Notes under the pieces: model-generated
Told to the model about the DNA's origin: nothing
The model's database searches: none
What the model saw: the letters and a program-made list of their open reading frames with translations, nothing else
In this document: piece by piece, positions 8,218-16,874 of the stretch
Numbering within the stretch: position 1 is the first letter of the stretch
How the letters are laid out: every line of letters starts with the position of its first letter
Source of the DNA: a virus
Length of the DNA stretch: 56,977 bases
Strand: one strand, 5' to 3'
IMG/VR virus record: IMGVR_UViG_3300031521_000077
Span: 1 to 56,977 of that record
Position numbers and translations under genes: made by a program

Positions 8218-9051
8218 TCCGGTTTTGATGCTGAGATAGTTGAGGCTAGTCAATTGGGTGGAAGCATTAAACGTGTTCAAAAAGCTCACTTTTTTATGTC
8301 GGTGGCTAAACCTAACGATATGAAAGACTCTAACTTAGCTAATGTTAAAATCATTAAAGCTAGGTTTGCTAAAGATGGTCAAGTATTTAGGGATAGTATT
8401 TTCGATAATGATAAATTGGAAATTAAGCTAAATGACGAAGTATATGGCAATAGATACAGTAAAGGTTTGCATAAAGTAAGCGAAGAAAATATTGAAAACT
8501 TTAATGCTAAGGTAGAGGATTTGGAAAGAGATATGTTATTAAATGATTTAAGTGGTAAGTATCAGGCAGCATCAAATAAGGTTCAAAAAGAGGATATTAG
8601 CCTTCATACCAAGCTAAGTCAAGTAATCGTACCAATACCTTCACTAGAAGAACTTATTGCAGAAAATGAACCTAAAGACCCATTTGTAATTATTGATATG
8701 GGTGATAACGCAATTGATACTAGCATTGAAAATTCCTTAGTTGGAACATATATTGAAGAGGTGTATATTGAAGAACTAGAACCAATTCATGAAATTATTC
8801 CAATTATTGAAGAACCTGCACTACCAATGAAAACTCTTAATTTTATTCCATTGGAAGATGAACCATTGAAAGTGGAAGAAACTAATCCAACTATTGAAGA
8901 AATCCCGGCAGTTATTGAAACGAAAAAGGAAATTCCAATCGTAAATATCGATAATGTGGTTTTACTTGATGCAGATGAACTCGAAAGCACTGATGATGAT
9001 ATGAAAACTATGCTAGAGAAAATAGCTCGCAAACAGAACGTTATAAAATAA
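8086..9051 (+). CDS. 41: C-half of split intein fused to the gp41 helicase C-terminal part
   Basis: The first 44 residues form an intein C-fragment ending in FLANDIYTHN followed by Ser (blocks F and G with terminal His-Asn and +1 Ser). From Ser45 the helicase resumes with SGFDAEIVEASQLGGS, then the arginine-finger region KRVQKAHFFMSVAKP, as in DnaB/gp41 C-termini. After the core comes an unusually long acidic tail of about 170 residues, full of E, I and P, ending near KTMLEKIARKQNVIK; this may bind primase or polymerase. The ATG lies 45 nt after the upstream stop. The spliced product would be 375 + 277 = 652 residues, well above T4 gp41 (475), because of the tail. Confidence 0.88.
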   Translation: MNNNFIELDLDEIVSIEEIGIIDTVDISVKNTRMFLANDIYTHNSGFDAEIVEASQLGGSIKRVQKAHFFMSVAKPNDMKDSNLANVKIIKARFAKDGQVFRDSIFDNDKLEIKLNDEVYGNRYSKGLHKVSEENIENFNAKVEDLERDMLLNDLSGKYQAASNKVQKEDISLHTKLSQVIVPIPSLEELIAENEPKDPFVIIDMGDNAIDTSIENSLVGTYIEEVYIEELEPIHEIIPIIEEPALPMKTLNFIPLEDEPLKVEETNPTIEEIPAVIETKKEIPIVNIDNVVLLDADELESTDDDMKTMLEKIARKQNVIK

Positions 9052-9096
9052 ATTTAATTTTTTTATAGAAAATTGTAACCTTTTATAAAAAATTAC

Positions 9097-9105
9097 GTAT
9101 TTATA
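9097..9105 (+). promoter_or_regulatory. Phage promoter motif GTATTTATA in front of the tRNA
   Basis: The exact 9-mer ends 3 nt before the predicted 5' end of the tRNA. No start codon is nearby, which favours a transcriptional rather than translational role for the motif. Confidence 0.65.
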
Positions 9106-9108
9106 GTC

Positions 9109-9182
9109 TGCGGGGTGGTCTGGAGTGATTCCAGCTCTGGCTCATAACCAGAATGACGGAGGTTTGAATCCTCCTCCCGCTA
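9109..9182 (+). tRNA. tRNA with CAT anticodon (Met, initiator-like, or Ile2)
   Basis: The acceptor stem pairs 9110-9115 with 9075+100 to 9180 (six pairs, one G-T), while the first position is an unpaired T-T, as in initiator tRNAs that have a 1-72 mismatch. The anticodon arm is TCTGG-CTCATAA-CCAGA with CAT at 9143-9145. The T arm is GGAGG-TTTGAAT-CCTCC. The D arm is atypical; CTGG/CCAG pair only when shifted by two positions. The length of 74 nt without CCA equals that of E. coli initiator tRNA. The 3' CCA is not encoded. Only two G-C pairs close the anticodon stem instead of the three typical of initiators, so elongator Met or lysidine-modified Ile remain possible. Confidence 0.75.
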
Positions 9183-9220
9183 AGTAGTTGAAGCTAAATT
9201 ACCTGCACGTGGTAACTACT
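9183..9220 (+). other. Hairpin after the tRNA
   Basis: AGTAGTT (9183-9189) pairs with AACTACT (9214-9220). There is no T tract on either side, so it may be a processing or stability hairpin rather than a terminator. Confidence 0.45.
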
Positions 9221-9238
9221 GCATAATCGAAAGATTAA

Positions 9239-9913
9239 CTAAATATTTAGCAAATTAATTTTATTATGTATTATTGTTGTAATTATATCTAGAAATTTTT
9301 TTGAACTTAATTCTTTAAAATAATTTTGAGTAGATGTGTCAATAATACAAAAATCAATTTCATGTTCTATACATGCCTGAAACTTACGATTATCATTATT
9401 CTGAATTTGATTTAGCTTATCTTGCCCATATATTGGCTCATAATGAAAAATTCCATTAAGCTCAAATGCAAGTTTAAGTGATGGTATGTAAATATCCAAT
9501 TCTGAATTAATTGTATCTTTCTGATTAAAACGAATCTCTAAATCCGGGTATAATTCAATGAGTTTTGTTTCTAACCAAGCTTCAAGTTTAGACCTTCTAT
9601 TCCCGGTTGTTTTGTGTTTATTGTTATATGTTGCAGAACAAGATTGGCAACAAAATTGATTTTTTGAAATCCTAGATGGACTTTTTCTAAATTTAGTACC
9701 ACAATTTTTACACAATACTAAAACATCAATTGATTGTGATTTTGAACAACATGATGTTGAGCAAAATTTTACTCTTCCTCTTTTTTCTTTTATTTCTTGG
9801 GTAATATTACTTTTTTTCGCATAAAATATGTTATTACAATTATAACAATAACACGGTAATAAATCATAATATTTTGCCATGTTATATTCAGCTTCACTAT
9901 AGTTAGGATTCAT
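9239..9913 (-). CDS. Free-standing Vsr-like (EDxHD-type) homing endonuclease with zinc fingers
   Basis: This 224-residue protein is the only clear minus-strand gene. Its N-terminal half holds three paired-cysteine knuckles (CYCYNC, then CSTSCC; CKNCG, then CCQSC), typical of zinc fingers that bind DNA. The C-terminal half is a Vsr/PD-(D/E)XK-like nuclease: ELDIYIPSLKLAFELNGIFHYE carries the catalytic Asp and Glu and the downstream His. I-Bth0305I and related phage homing enzymes have this fold. It has its own GTATTTATG motif on the minus strand 10 nt before its ATG, so it is expressed independently and opposite to its neighbours. It separates the replication block and tRNA from the fiber genes. 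Confidence 0.8.
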   Translation of the reverse strand: MNPNYSEAEYNMAKYYDLLPCYCYNCNNIFYAKKSNITQEIKEKRGRVKFCSTSCCSKSQSIDVLVLCKNCGTKFRKSPSRISKNQFCCQSCSATYNNKHKTTGNRRSKLEAWLETKLIELYPDLEIRFNQKDTINSELDIYIPSLKLAFELNGIFHYEPIYGQDKLNQIQNNDNRKFQACIEHEIDFCIIDTSTQNYFKELSSKKFLDIITTIIHNKINLLNI

Positions 9914-9923
9914 AATGTTTTAA

Positions 9924-9932
9924 CATAAATAC
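9924..9932 (-). promoter_or_regulatory. Phage promoter motif GTATTTATG on the minus strand
   Basis: It reads CATAAATAC on the plus strand and lies 10 nt upstream of the minus-strand endonuclease start. This shows the motif follows gene orientation. Confidence 0.6.
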
Positions 9933-9983
9933 TTCAAATTTTAATTTCGAATAGTAAATCCGCTATTATATATCATTTAATTT

Positions 9984-10014
9984 ACCTCATAAGCGAAAAC
10001 TTATGAGGTTTTTT
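9984..10014 (+). terminator. Rho-independent terminator
   Basis: The perfect 10-bp stem ACCTCATAAG/CTTATGAGGT has loop CGAAAA and is followed by TTTTTT. It lies between the minus-strand endonuclease and the fiber operon. Confidence 0.85.
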
Positions 10015-10047
10015 ATTTCATGTTGTTGACATTAAATGTTTTCTATT

Positions 10048-10056
10048 GTATTTATA
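10048..10056 (+). promoter_or_regulatory. Phage promoter motif GTATTTATA before the fiber operon
   Basis: Exact 9-mer downstream of a terminator, 39 nt before the ATG at 10096. Confidence 0.65.
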
Positions 10057-10095
10057 TATTAAGACAATAATTACTATAAATAAAAACAATGAGAC

Positions 10096-11088
10096 ATGAG
10101 TTCATTCAAAGCAAGACCTAATTTATCAGACATTCAGTTCAGACAAGAGCCTGATGCTCAATTAACTCTTTCAGGAGACACTTTCATAGCAAGTCCAACA
10201 GGATTATCCATTAATAATGGAATGGGCGTATATGTGCCGATAATCGTTTCTGGTGGCACAGAAAATGATGTTTTAACACTAGTTGGCACTCAAATGATAC
10301 TTAGACCTTCAAGCGCAAGTGGAACATCAGCATTTAATTCAAATAGGGTTACAACAAGAGTTGGAATACCGAGTATTAATGTGGGCGGAGCGACAATAAA
10401 TGAATTTATTGAAGGATATTTCTTTCCATCAGTTGTTCCATCATCAAGCTTAAGTGTTTTTAGTGGTGGCAATGATAGGCAGTTTGGTGATGCTGGCGTT
10501 GGTAATTTAAGTTGGAGTGTTACTAGAAATACAATGCCACTTACCTCAATATCAATAAGCAGTAATGCTTTAGGAACATATAATTGTGTTGTACCGATTA
10601 TTGATGGCAACTCACAAAGCGGAAGTGCATCATATACGATTTCTACATGCCAAACACCTGCAACTAGTGCAGTTACAACAACAATAGCAACATATATGGT
10701 CTCTGCATCAACAAGTACTGGTGAAACCACCCAAACAAATGCAACAATAGTGTGGAGAAATAAAAAATTCTATTTCAACAATTCAACAATTTTAACATCT
10801 GGAACAGTTGGCGCAGTAATGACAGCAAGTGGTGGCGCATTATCAACAACCAAAACATTAAATATTTCACAAGTATTAAATAATGAATATTTTTACTATG
10901 CATACCCTAAAACATTTGGGATACCAGCATTTACAGTAAACGGTTTACCAAATAATGCATGGGGAAACCTAAGCTCAGGTACATTATTTACTGTTACATA
11001 TGTTAATACTAATGGATACTCAACAGAATTCTATGTTGCTAGGTCAGACAATAAAATAACAGGAACATACAACATTATTGTTGCATAA
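10096..11088 (+). CDS. Probable tail fiber / virion surface protein
   Basis: This 330-residue protein is rich in Ser, Thr, Gly and Asn. The opening FKARPNLSDIQFRQEPDAQLTLSGDT looks like an attachment segment, and a similar 'LSGDT' phrase recurs near the start of the gene at 13013. Later parts alternate short hydrophobic strands with S/T/G runs, as in trimeric beta-rich fibers. The final segment, NNEYFYYAYPKTFGIPAFTVNG, is an aromatic-rich strand typical of fiber or hub domains. It opens a run of five fiber-type genes with very short spacers (17 nt to the next). The virion role is inferred from composition, order and late-type promoter. Confidence 0.65.
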   Translation: MSSFKARPNLSDIQFRQEPDAQLTLSGDTFIASPTGLSINNGMGVYVPIIVSGGTENDVLTLVGTQMILRPSSASGTSAFNSNRVTTRVGIPSINVGGATINEFIEGYFFPSVVPSSSLSVFSGGNDRQFGDAGVGNLSWSVTRNTMPLTSISISSNALGTYNCVVPIIDGNSQSGSASYTISTCQTPATSAVTTTIATYMVSASTSTGETTQTNATIVWRNKKFYFNNSTILTSGTVGAVMTASGGALSTTKTLNISQVLNNEYFYYAYPKTFGIPAFTVNGLPNNAWGNLSSGTLFTVTYVNTNGYSTEFYVARSDNKITGTYNIIVA

Positions 11089-11105
11089 ATATAAAATAAA
11101 ACAAC

Positions 11106-12983
11106 ATGGCAAGTCAATATTTTACAGGTACATTAATTCCTTCATCAATAGTAAGAGGTTCATCTGGTGATACATATGGAACACATCATTCTGTTTTGGG
11201 CGTTGGTGGATATATGGAAGTTAAAACAATTGCACAAAGAAATGCAATACCAATTAGTCCGATTGTTCCAATTGGTGAACTATATCATGATGGAATTTCA
11301 TCAGGACAAAGAAGATTAGGAATGGTTGTATATGTTGCTGAGGATAATAATGCTTATCAACTAAACGTTAACTATGATGTCTGGACAGGTTCAACTGATA
11401 GCCAGAAGGTAATTGCATTGGGCAATAATAATAATTGGGTTAAAATATTTAACACAACCACAGGAGAACAAATTTCAAAATCGTTTTATCAGTCGGGGCA
11501 TACATTTACACATGGTAATATACTTGCGCATAATACCACAGTTTTCATTAAGTCAACTGCCACTAATGCTGCCACGTATGAACCACTTGGTATTGTGAGT
11601 AAAGTGGTTGATGTGAATAACTTTATATTAACATTTAGTGGTTATATTAGTACATCTGGAATAACCGATTCAAGTGGCAATACAATAAGCGGGGGAACAC
11701 TTTATTATGTTAGCGATGTTAGTGGTAAGATTTCTAATATTCCAACAAGCACATTAGGAAAGATGGTTAAGCCAATATTGGCTGGAATTGGGAATAACAC
11801 CGGAATTGTATTACAATATAATGGTAAATTGAATGGTGCTGATGGTGTTAGCATATCTGACTTCAACAATTACACTGGTGCAACTCAAACGTTTTTAGAT
11901 GAAGTAATTGTTGATGCTGAAAATCTTGGAGAATTCATTGGAACAATAGCAATCCAAAAGCTTACTATCAATGCATTTGGTTCAACAAATGATGGAGTAT
12001 ATGAATCATTATATAATAATTATTATAGGGATGATGCTGGTGTTATTAGAATTGGTATACCAATTGGCGAATTACCTAGACGAGCATATGTTAGAAATAC
12101 ATTACCAGCAAAATCGTGGGTTTGGAATACATTTACTGGCAGTACCAATCAAATTGGGTGGATTTTAGTTAATGGTAATGCACAAACCAGTGTTGGACTA
12201 CCAATTACCGGGATAACCTATAGTGGCACACCATACGATGAATCAATTTGGATTGAAAGTACTTATTATAATAATGGTGGTAATTTAACTCTTGAAGTAG
12301 TGGGAAACCTTACTAGCGGTGATACATATACCAATAATGGGCCAATATATGCATATAAGTTAAATAATGAGCTTAAATTAAGAACAATTGAGTCGCTTAA
12401 TACTGATACATTAGTAATAACACATGATGACGATTTTATTTATCTTAATGCTAATCCAACAAGCGGGACAGTAACGGGTGCGACCAATGGTTTAACCAAA
12501 ATTGGTGAAAATGTTAGTCTTGGTGGTACACTAATCGGAAGCGGTACAACAATAATTACTGACCCATATAAGGTTGGTATTCAATATTCAGAGGCTTATG
12601 GGGATAATTTTTTACCACAATCACTTGTCGATAAAGAATATGTTGATACAAGAAGTAATAATAAAAACATTTCGAATGTAACTGGAAGTACATATTTTGC
12701 GCTATCTACAGATAATGCAATTGGTGGTAGAAGCAGTCCAAGTGGATGCACAATTTTCCTTCCAGCAGTACCTGCTGGCGGTCATGAGCTAATAATATTC
12801 GATAAAGATGGACTTGCCGGGACAACAGTAAATACCCACATTAATGTAAATGGCAACGGTAAATTGATTTTAGATTGGAATAGTGCAACGATAAATACTG
12901 ATTATGGCTCAATTACATTTTTATATAATGGGATATTTTGGAGTGTAGTTGGTTTTACTTCTGCGCCATCCTATTCATTATAA
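11106..12983 (+). CDS. Tail fiber protein
   Basis: This 625-residue protein is built mainly of G/S/T/N-rich strands. The N-terminus (GGYMEVKTIAQRNAIPISP) followed by GMVVYVAEDNNAYQLN resembles the repeated 'xVxTxAxRdaIp...G..vyV..d...Y' modules found near the start of many Bacteroidota phage fibers. The middle repeats TFTGSTNQIGWILVNG-type phrases, and VDKEYVDTR is the fiber phrase repeated in neighbouring proteins (KAYVDG, KGYVDK). The C-terminal 100 residues form a separate domain beginning SNVTGSTYFALSTDN. It is the second gene of the fiber operon, 17 nt from the first. Probably a trimeric receptor-binding or connector fiber. Confidence 0.75.
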   Translation: MASQYFTGTLIPSSIVRGSSGDTYGTHHSVLGVGGYMEVKTIAQRNAIPISPIVPIGELYHDGISSGQRRLGMVVYVAEDNNAYQLNVNYDVWTGSTDSQKVIALGNNNNWVKIFNTTTGEQISKSFYQSGHTFTHGNILAHNTTVFIKSTATNAATYEPLGIVSKVVDVNNFILTFSGYISTSGITDSSGNTISGGTLYYVSDVSGKISNIPTSTLGKMVKPILAGIGNNTGIVLQYNGKLNGADGVSISDFNNYTGATQTFLDEVIVDAENLGEFIGTIAIQKLTINAFGSTNDGVYESLYNNYYRDDAGVIRIGIPIGELPRRAYVRNTLPAKSWVWNTFTGSTNQIGWILVNGNAQTSVGLPITGITYSGTPYDESIWIESTYYNNGGNLTLEVVGNLTSGDTYTNNGPIYAYKLNNELKLRTIESLNTDTLVITHDDDFIYLNANPTSGTVTGATNGLTKIGENVSLGGTLIGSGTTIITDPYKVGIQYSEAYGDNFLPQSLVDKEYVDTRSNNKNISNVTGSTYFALSTDNAIGGRSSPSGCTIFLPAVPAGGHELIIFDKDGLAGTTVNTHINVNGNGKLILDWNSATINTDYGSITFLYNGIFWSVVGFTSAPSYSL

Positions 12984-13012
12984 AATAACGAAAGATTAAT
13001 AACTTAGCATTG

Positions 13013-13471
13013 ATGCATAAATTTGAAACCAAGCTTAATTTATCAAGTAATGGCTTTGCTCAAAAGGATGGTACAGAAATAGAATTATCTGGTGATACTA
13101 CCATTAGCAGTGTTGGAAGCATTAAATATGCTATTGATGCTAGTGGAACATATACGAATCGTTCACTCACAGACAAGGGATATGTAGACAAAATGGCCTC
13201 TGGTGGTACTACCGAATTTGAGTTATTAAATGCATGGAAGATTGGATACGAAAACTATCAGGAATTTGTTGATGCAAGTGGATATACCACACAAGTTAAT
13301 TATTGGAGTAATTCAGGAAAATTATTAAAATTATTTACAAAAAACATTACCTATGTTTTAGGCAATCCAACATTAATTGTACTTACTGATGAAATAACAC
13401 TTAAAACATTAACTACAGTTATGACATATAGTGGAGATACAATAACGACAATAACCAAAACAATTACATAA
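13013..13471 (+). CDS. Small fiber-associated protein
   Basis: This 152-residue protein starts at ATG 13013; an upstream in-frame TTG at 13010 adds one codon only. The N-terminal third repeats the neighbours' style: FAQKDGTEIELSGDTTISS, then LTDKGYVDKMASGG. The second half is a short beta-rich segment ending in repeated T/I strands. It sits in the fiber operon, with 29 nt before it and 4 nt after it. It is probably a structural partner or short fiber. No enzymatic motif is visible. Confidence 0.65.
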   Translation: MHKFETKLNLSSNGFAQKDGTEIELSGDTTISSVGSIKYAIDASGTYTNRSLTDKGYVDKMASGGTTEFELLNAWKIGYENYQEFVDASGYTTQVNYWSNSGKLLKLFTKNITYVLGNPTLIVLTDEITLKTLTTVMTYSGDTITTITKTIT

Positions 13472-13475
13472 AAAT

Positions 13476-13751
13476 ATGGATATCGAGATAATTAAAACTA
13501 ATGACTCTAACATAGTAATTGAAAGAACTACTATAGACAAGGAAATAAACCTGAGCTTTTTATTAGAAGAAAAAGAGGGCTGTATTACAAGACTTGCTGA
13601 ATATGACGTTACAATTGATAGATTAAAAGATAAGGCTTTGGAAGTTGATGAAGAACTAAAAACACTTATTTTCATAAAAATATCGGATATTCAAGTATGT
13701 AAATATTTAGATGAACAACAGCTTTTAGCGATTAATGAAAAACTAAAATAA
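13476..13751 (+). CDS. Small coiled-coil protein between fiber genes
   Basis: This 91-residue acidic protein contains a predicted helical stretch with heptad-like spacing (LLEEKEGCITRLAEYDVTIDRLKDKALEVDEEL). A fiber chaperone or trimerisation helper is plausible because it lies 4 nt after one fiber gene and 1 nt before the next, but this is inference only. I recognise no family. Confidence 0.6.
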   Translation: MDIEIIKTNDSNIVIERTTIDKEINLSFLLEEKEGCITRLAEYDVTIDRLKDKALEVDEELKTLIFIKISDIQVCKYLDEQQLLAINEKLK

Positions 13752-13752
13752 A

Positions 13753-15846
13753 ATGGCAATAACTGGCACATATAATACTTATTTAAGTTTTGTTACTGAA
13801 CTATATACTGCTAGTGCTGGTGGGACAGTATTTTCAGCTAATTTAGCTGCTAATGCTGCATTTGATTTATTTACTGATACTGCCGTTGTTAATGATGCTA
13901 TTTATTTTGCTAATGGTGCAAATGGTGCTGTTCATTCAGATTACGTTTTCAATGTAGGTACTGCAATGGCTGGCACTGGAATTGTTTTAAAATGGGAGTA
14001 TTATAAAAGAGGTATTGGCTGGGTTGATTTAGAATGTTTGCTTGATGACACATTAGGATTTACTGTACTAGGAACTAATAGAGTCAAATTTCCGATTCAA
14101 TGGAAAAAATATACTGTAACAGTAAATGGTATAAATAGAATGTGGACAAGATGTAGGATTTCCGCATTAACCACAATTACAGAAGGTGGCGCAAATTCTA
14201 CAAATAGGGTAACATTTAGTAATGGCACTGTAACTATTAATGGGGGTACTGATTTAGTGCCAGCAACATTCACAGACCTTTATAATTGGTGTATTGCTAA
14301 TATACCTTATGTTACAGTTGGAAAAAGAAATGATAATTCTTTTGATTTTACGAAAATCGGATTTCTTTTTACAGGAAGGTGTTTAACGAAAAATGAAGTA
14401 ATTGAAATTGGTGGTGATGGGCCGACTAGCCAAGGAAATGGTGCTAGTAGCTTAGAATATGTCACTAGCGGTATTAAAGCGGGAACTAGGGGGTATGCGG
14501 GTTCAACATATATCGTATACGGTGGTTCTAATAGTGGTGTTTTAGTATCGGGTTTAAATACCCGAACATATGGTTCTGTTTTTAAACCGGGTAAATATTG
14601 GGGAGACTCTCTCGTTTTTGCTGGTTATTTAAATATACTTGGTGAATGGATTGATAATGTTGTAGAACAGTCAATCTCAACGCCTCCTGTTGGTGCTGTA
14701 ATGAGTAATACGAGAATAGTTGGTTCGTTACTTATTTGCAGTGGTGTAATTGGCGGATTTAATACAACAACATACATTTGTGTTGGTTTTCAACTATTTT
14801 ATGTTTATTTTACAGGACTCATAATTACAGATTTTGCATATCAATTCATTCAAGCTACGGGTATTGTATTTTTTATTTATCAAAATAGCAGTCAAACTTC
14901 AGTAGAATGGATTCTCATAAATCCTTCAATAACGCTGCCTTTATTATCTAATGCGATAGTGCCTTGTTACATAGCAACGAACAGTTATAGTAATTTTCTT
15001 GCTGTTAAATTTTATGATACATCGGCAGCTACATATACTGATTATACAACACAAGCATCAAGCGCAATTGCGGATGATGTTCCATTAGATGGTGATGTAG
15101 GAGATTATTATTTATTTTGTGCTACTGCTGTATTATATGTTAATAGTTTTAGTATAGATTGCACAATCACCAATCAAGTAAATGATTATGTTTATGCTTG
15201 GGAGTATTATAGAAGTGGTACTTGGATTTCAACAAATCCTACATATGTTTGGGACGGAACTAATAATTTGTCGAAAACTGGTAAATTTTCTACAGCTGCT
15301 CCATCCAACATCGCAATAACCACCATTGATGGAGTTAGTGGATATTGGATGAGGGCAAGAATAGTAACTAAAGGTACTGGAACTCCCAAAGCAAGTAAAT
15401 TAGTTCAGCATAATAATTCTGGTGTTTCTGGTTGGTCGTTAAAAGAAAAATATTCTTTAGATGTTAAAGTAACTGATAGAAGTGCAGTAAACATAAACGG
15501 TGCAACTGTTAAAGCAATAAATCAAAATGGAGTAGAATTATTCTCGATAAGTACTGCACCAAACGGTACTATTACCCAACAGACCATTATTTATAAAGAA
15601 TATCACTTCGACCCAATTAATAATCCAGTAACGCTAATTTCTGAAAATATCTTTAATACTTTTGATTTAATTGTCACAAAAACAGGTTATGAAAATTATT
15701 CATTAATTGGCATTACTCTAGGCAAAAAAATTGATTTAGTTATCACTCTAAATACAATTGTACCAATGCGTAGAGACGTAGAGGGTAATATATATAAAGC
15801 ATTAAAACCCGAACTCGGCTCTAATGTTAAAATAGTTAAAATTTAA
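13753..15846 (+). CDS. Large fiber/adhesin protein with repeated lectin-like modules
   Basis: This 697-residue protein carries two copies of the same module, in its first 130 residues (WEYYKRGIGWVDLECLLDD, ending MWTRCRI) and at about 430-545 (WEYYRSGTWISTNPTYVWDG, ending YWMRARI). A third copy occurs in the 1638-residue fiber at 17985. The middle has long hydrophobic beta strands without charge, suggesting a rigid beta-helix or a buried core. The C-terminal 150 residues form an Ig-like domain (VKVTDRSAVNINGATVKAIN) typical of carbohydrate-binding BIg/carboxypeptidase-regulatory-like folds. It ends the fiber operon started at 10096. Role: host-surface binding, inferred. Confidence 0.7.
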   Translation: MAITGTYNTYLSFVTELYTASAGGTVFSANLAANAAFDLFTDTAVVNDAIYFANGANGAVHSDYVFNVGTAMAGTGIVLKWEYYKRGIGWVDLECLLDDTLGFTVLGTNRVKFPIQWKKYTVTVNGINRMWTRCRISALTTITEGGANSTNRVTFSNGTVTINGGTDLVPATFTDLYNWCIANIPYVTVGKRNDNSFDFTKIGFLFTGRCLTKNEVIEIGGDGPTSQGNGASSLEYVTSGIKAGTRGYAGSTYIVYGGSNSGVLVSGLNTRTYGSVFKPGKYWGDSLVFAGYLNILGEWIDNVVEQSISTPPVGAVMSNTRIVGSLLICSGVIGGFNTTTYICVGFQLFYVYFTGLIITDFAYQFIQATGIVFFIYQNSSQTSVEWILINPSITLPLLSNAIVPCYIATNSYSNFLAVKFYDTSAATYTDYTTQASSAIADDVPLDGDVGDYYLFCATAVLYVNSFSIDCTITNQVNDYVYAWEYYRSGTWISTNPTYVWDGTNNLSKTGKFSTAAPSNIAITTIDGVSGYWMRARIVTKGTGTPKASKLVQHNNSGVSGWSLKEKYSLDVKVTDRSAVNINGATVKAINQNGVELFSISTAPNGTITQQTIIYKEYHFDPINNPVTLISENIFNTFDLIVTKTGYENYSLIGITLGKKIDLVITLNTIVPMRRDVEGNIYKALKPELGSNVKIVKI

Positions 15847-15868
15847 TCGAACTTTTTATATTTTCACA

Positions 15869-15877
15869 GTATTTATA
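15869..15877 (+). promoter_or_regulatory. Phage promoter motif GTATTTATA
   Basis: Exact 9-mer, 22 nt before the ATG at 15900. Confidence 0.6.
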
Positions 15878-15899
15878 AAAAACTATAAAAAATTATAAT

Positions 15900-16811
15900 A
15901 TGAGTGAAAATTCAAACATAATTTCTTCAAACGATAAGTTTGCGATTGTACATATAGAGGGTGGGCATGGTAAATGTGTGGCAGCTACTGCATTTATTAG
16001 AGCAATAAAAAAAGCATATCCAGATTATAAAATAGTTGTCATAACTTCATGGGATGGCCCATTTTTCTATAATTCAGATGTTTATAGATTCTATACACAT
16101 GGTCAAGCACAATATTTCTTCGATGATTATATGAAAGAAGATACTAAAATATTTAGGCAAGAGGTTTATTTTAGTGAAGACCATATTATGCAGAGGAAAC
16201 ATTTAGTTCAATCATGGTGCGATATGTATGGGATTCCTTTTGATGGTGCTAAGCCAAAAATATATCTAAATCCACGTGAAATTGAAATTGCTTGGGATAA
16301 AATTAAACCAGATGGAAGACCAATCATGTTACTGCAAACGCATGGTGGTGGTTTAGGCCAATATTCAAAGAAATCATGGGCAAGAGACATGCCGATTAAA
16401 ACTGCACAACAATTGGTGAATTATTATTCTCAAAAATATAGGATATTACATATTCGAAGAGAAGACCAACCAATACTTCAAGGCGTTGAAACATTAAGTC
16501 TGCCCTTTAGGGAATTATATGCCGTATTTCCACTATCGGAAAAAAGAATATTTATTGATAGTTTTGCACAACATGTGGCAACAGCATTAGACCTACAATC
16601 TGTTGTTTGTTGGATTGCAAATAAACCGGAAGTGTTTGGTTATGAAGAAAATATTAATGTTCTAGCAAATGCAAAGATTATTAATGATTTCAATAAAATT
16701 AGCTATATTGACCAATTTGATATCTCAGGTCAAGTACAGCAATTTCCTTATGATACTGTAAATGTTTTTGACATAAACGATATAGTTAATGCCGTTAACA
16801 AGCAAAAATAA
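15900..16811 (+). CDS. GT9-like (heptosyltransferase-type) glycosyltransferase
   Basis: This 303-residue protein has the GT-B architecture of the ADP-heptose:LPS heptosyltransferase family. The N-terminal FAIVHIEGGHGKCVAATAFI corresponds to the family's G-x-G-D/H loop, and KIVVITSWDGPF follows. The C-terminal half holds RILHIRREDQP and FIDSFAQHVATALDL, the last matching the 'D(S/T)...H.A.AL' donor-binding stretch of GT9. Unlike most phage glycosyltransferases it lies among fiber genes, next to a GH16 glycanase, so it may modify fibers or host glycans. It is a single-gene unit between a GTATTTATA motif and a strong terminator. The donor sugar cannot be read from sequence. Confidence 0.7.
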   Translation: MSENSNIISSNDKFAIVHIEGGHGKCVAATAFIRAIKKAYPDYKIVVITSWDGPFFYNSDVYRFYTHGQAQYFFDDYMKEDTKIFRQEVYFSEDHIMQRKHLVQSWCDMYGIPFDGAKPKIYLNPREIEIAWDKIKPDGRPIMLLQTHGGGLGQYSKKSWARDMPIKTAQQLVNYYSQKYRILHIRREDQPILQGVETLSLPFRELYAVFPLSEKRIFIDSFAQHVATALDLQSVVCWIANKPEVFGYEENINVLANAKIINDFNKISYIDQFDISGQVQQFPYDTVNVFDINDIVNAVNKQK

Positions 16812-16843
16812 TTATCTTTTTGTGTTTAATGTTTATTTTTTTT

Positions 16844-16874
16844 AATCCCCGATAATTTATTGGGGATTTTTTTT
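16844..16874 (+). terminator. Rho-independent terminator
   Basis: AATCCCC and GGGGATT form a 7-bp stem around an 11-nt AT-rich loop, followed by eight T residues. Confidence 0.9.

Noticed and set aside
10290-10730. Minus-strand ORF of 146 codons in the fiber gene
   Set aside because: No promoter motif, hydrophobic composition from reverse reading of T/S-rich codons; a shadow of the fiber gene.
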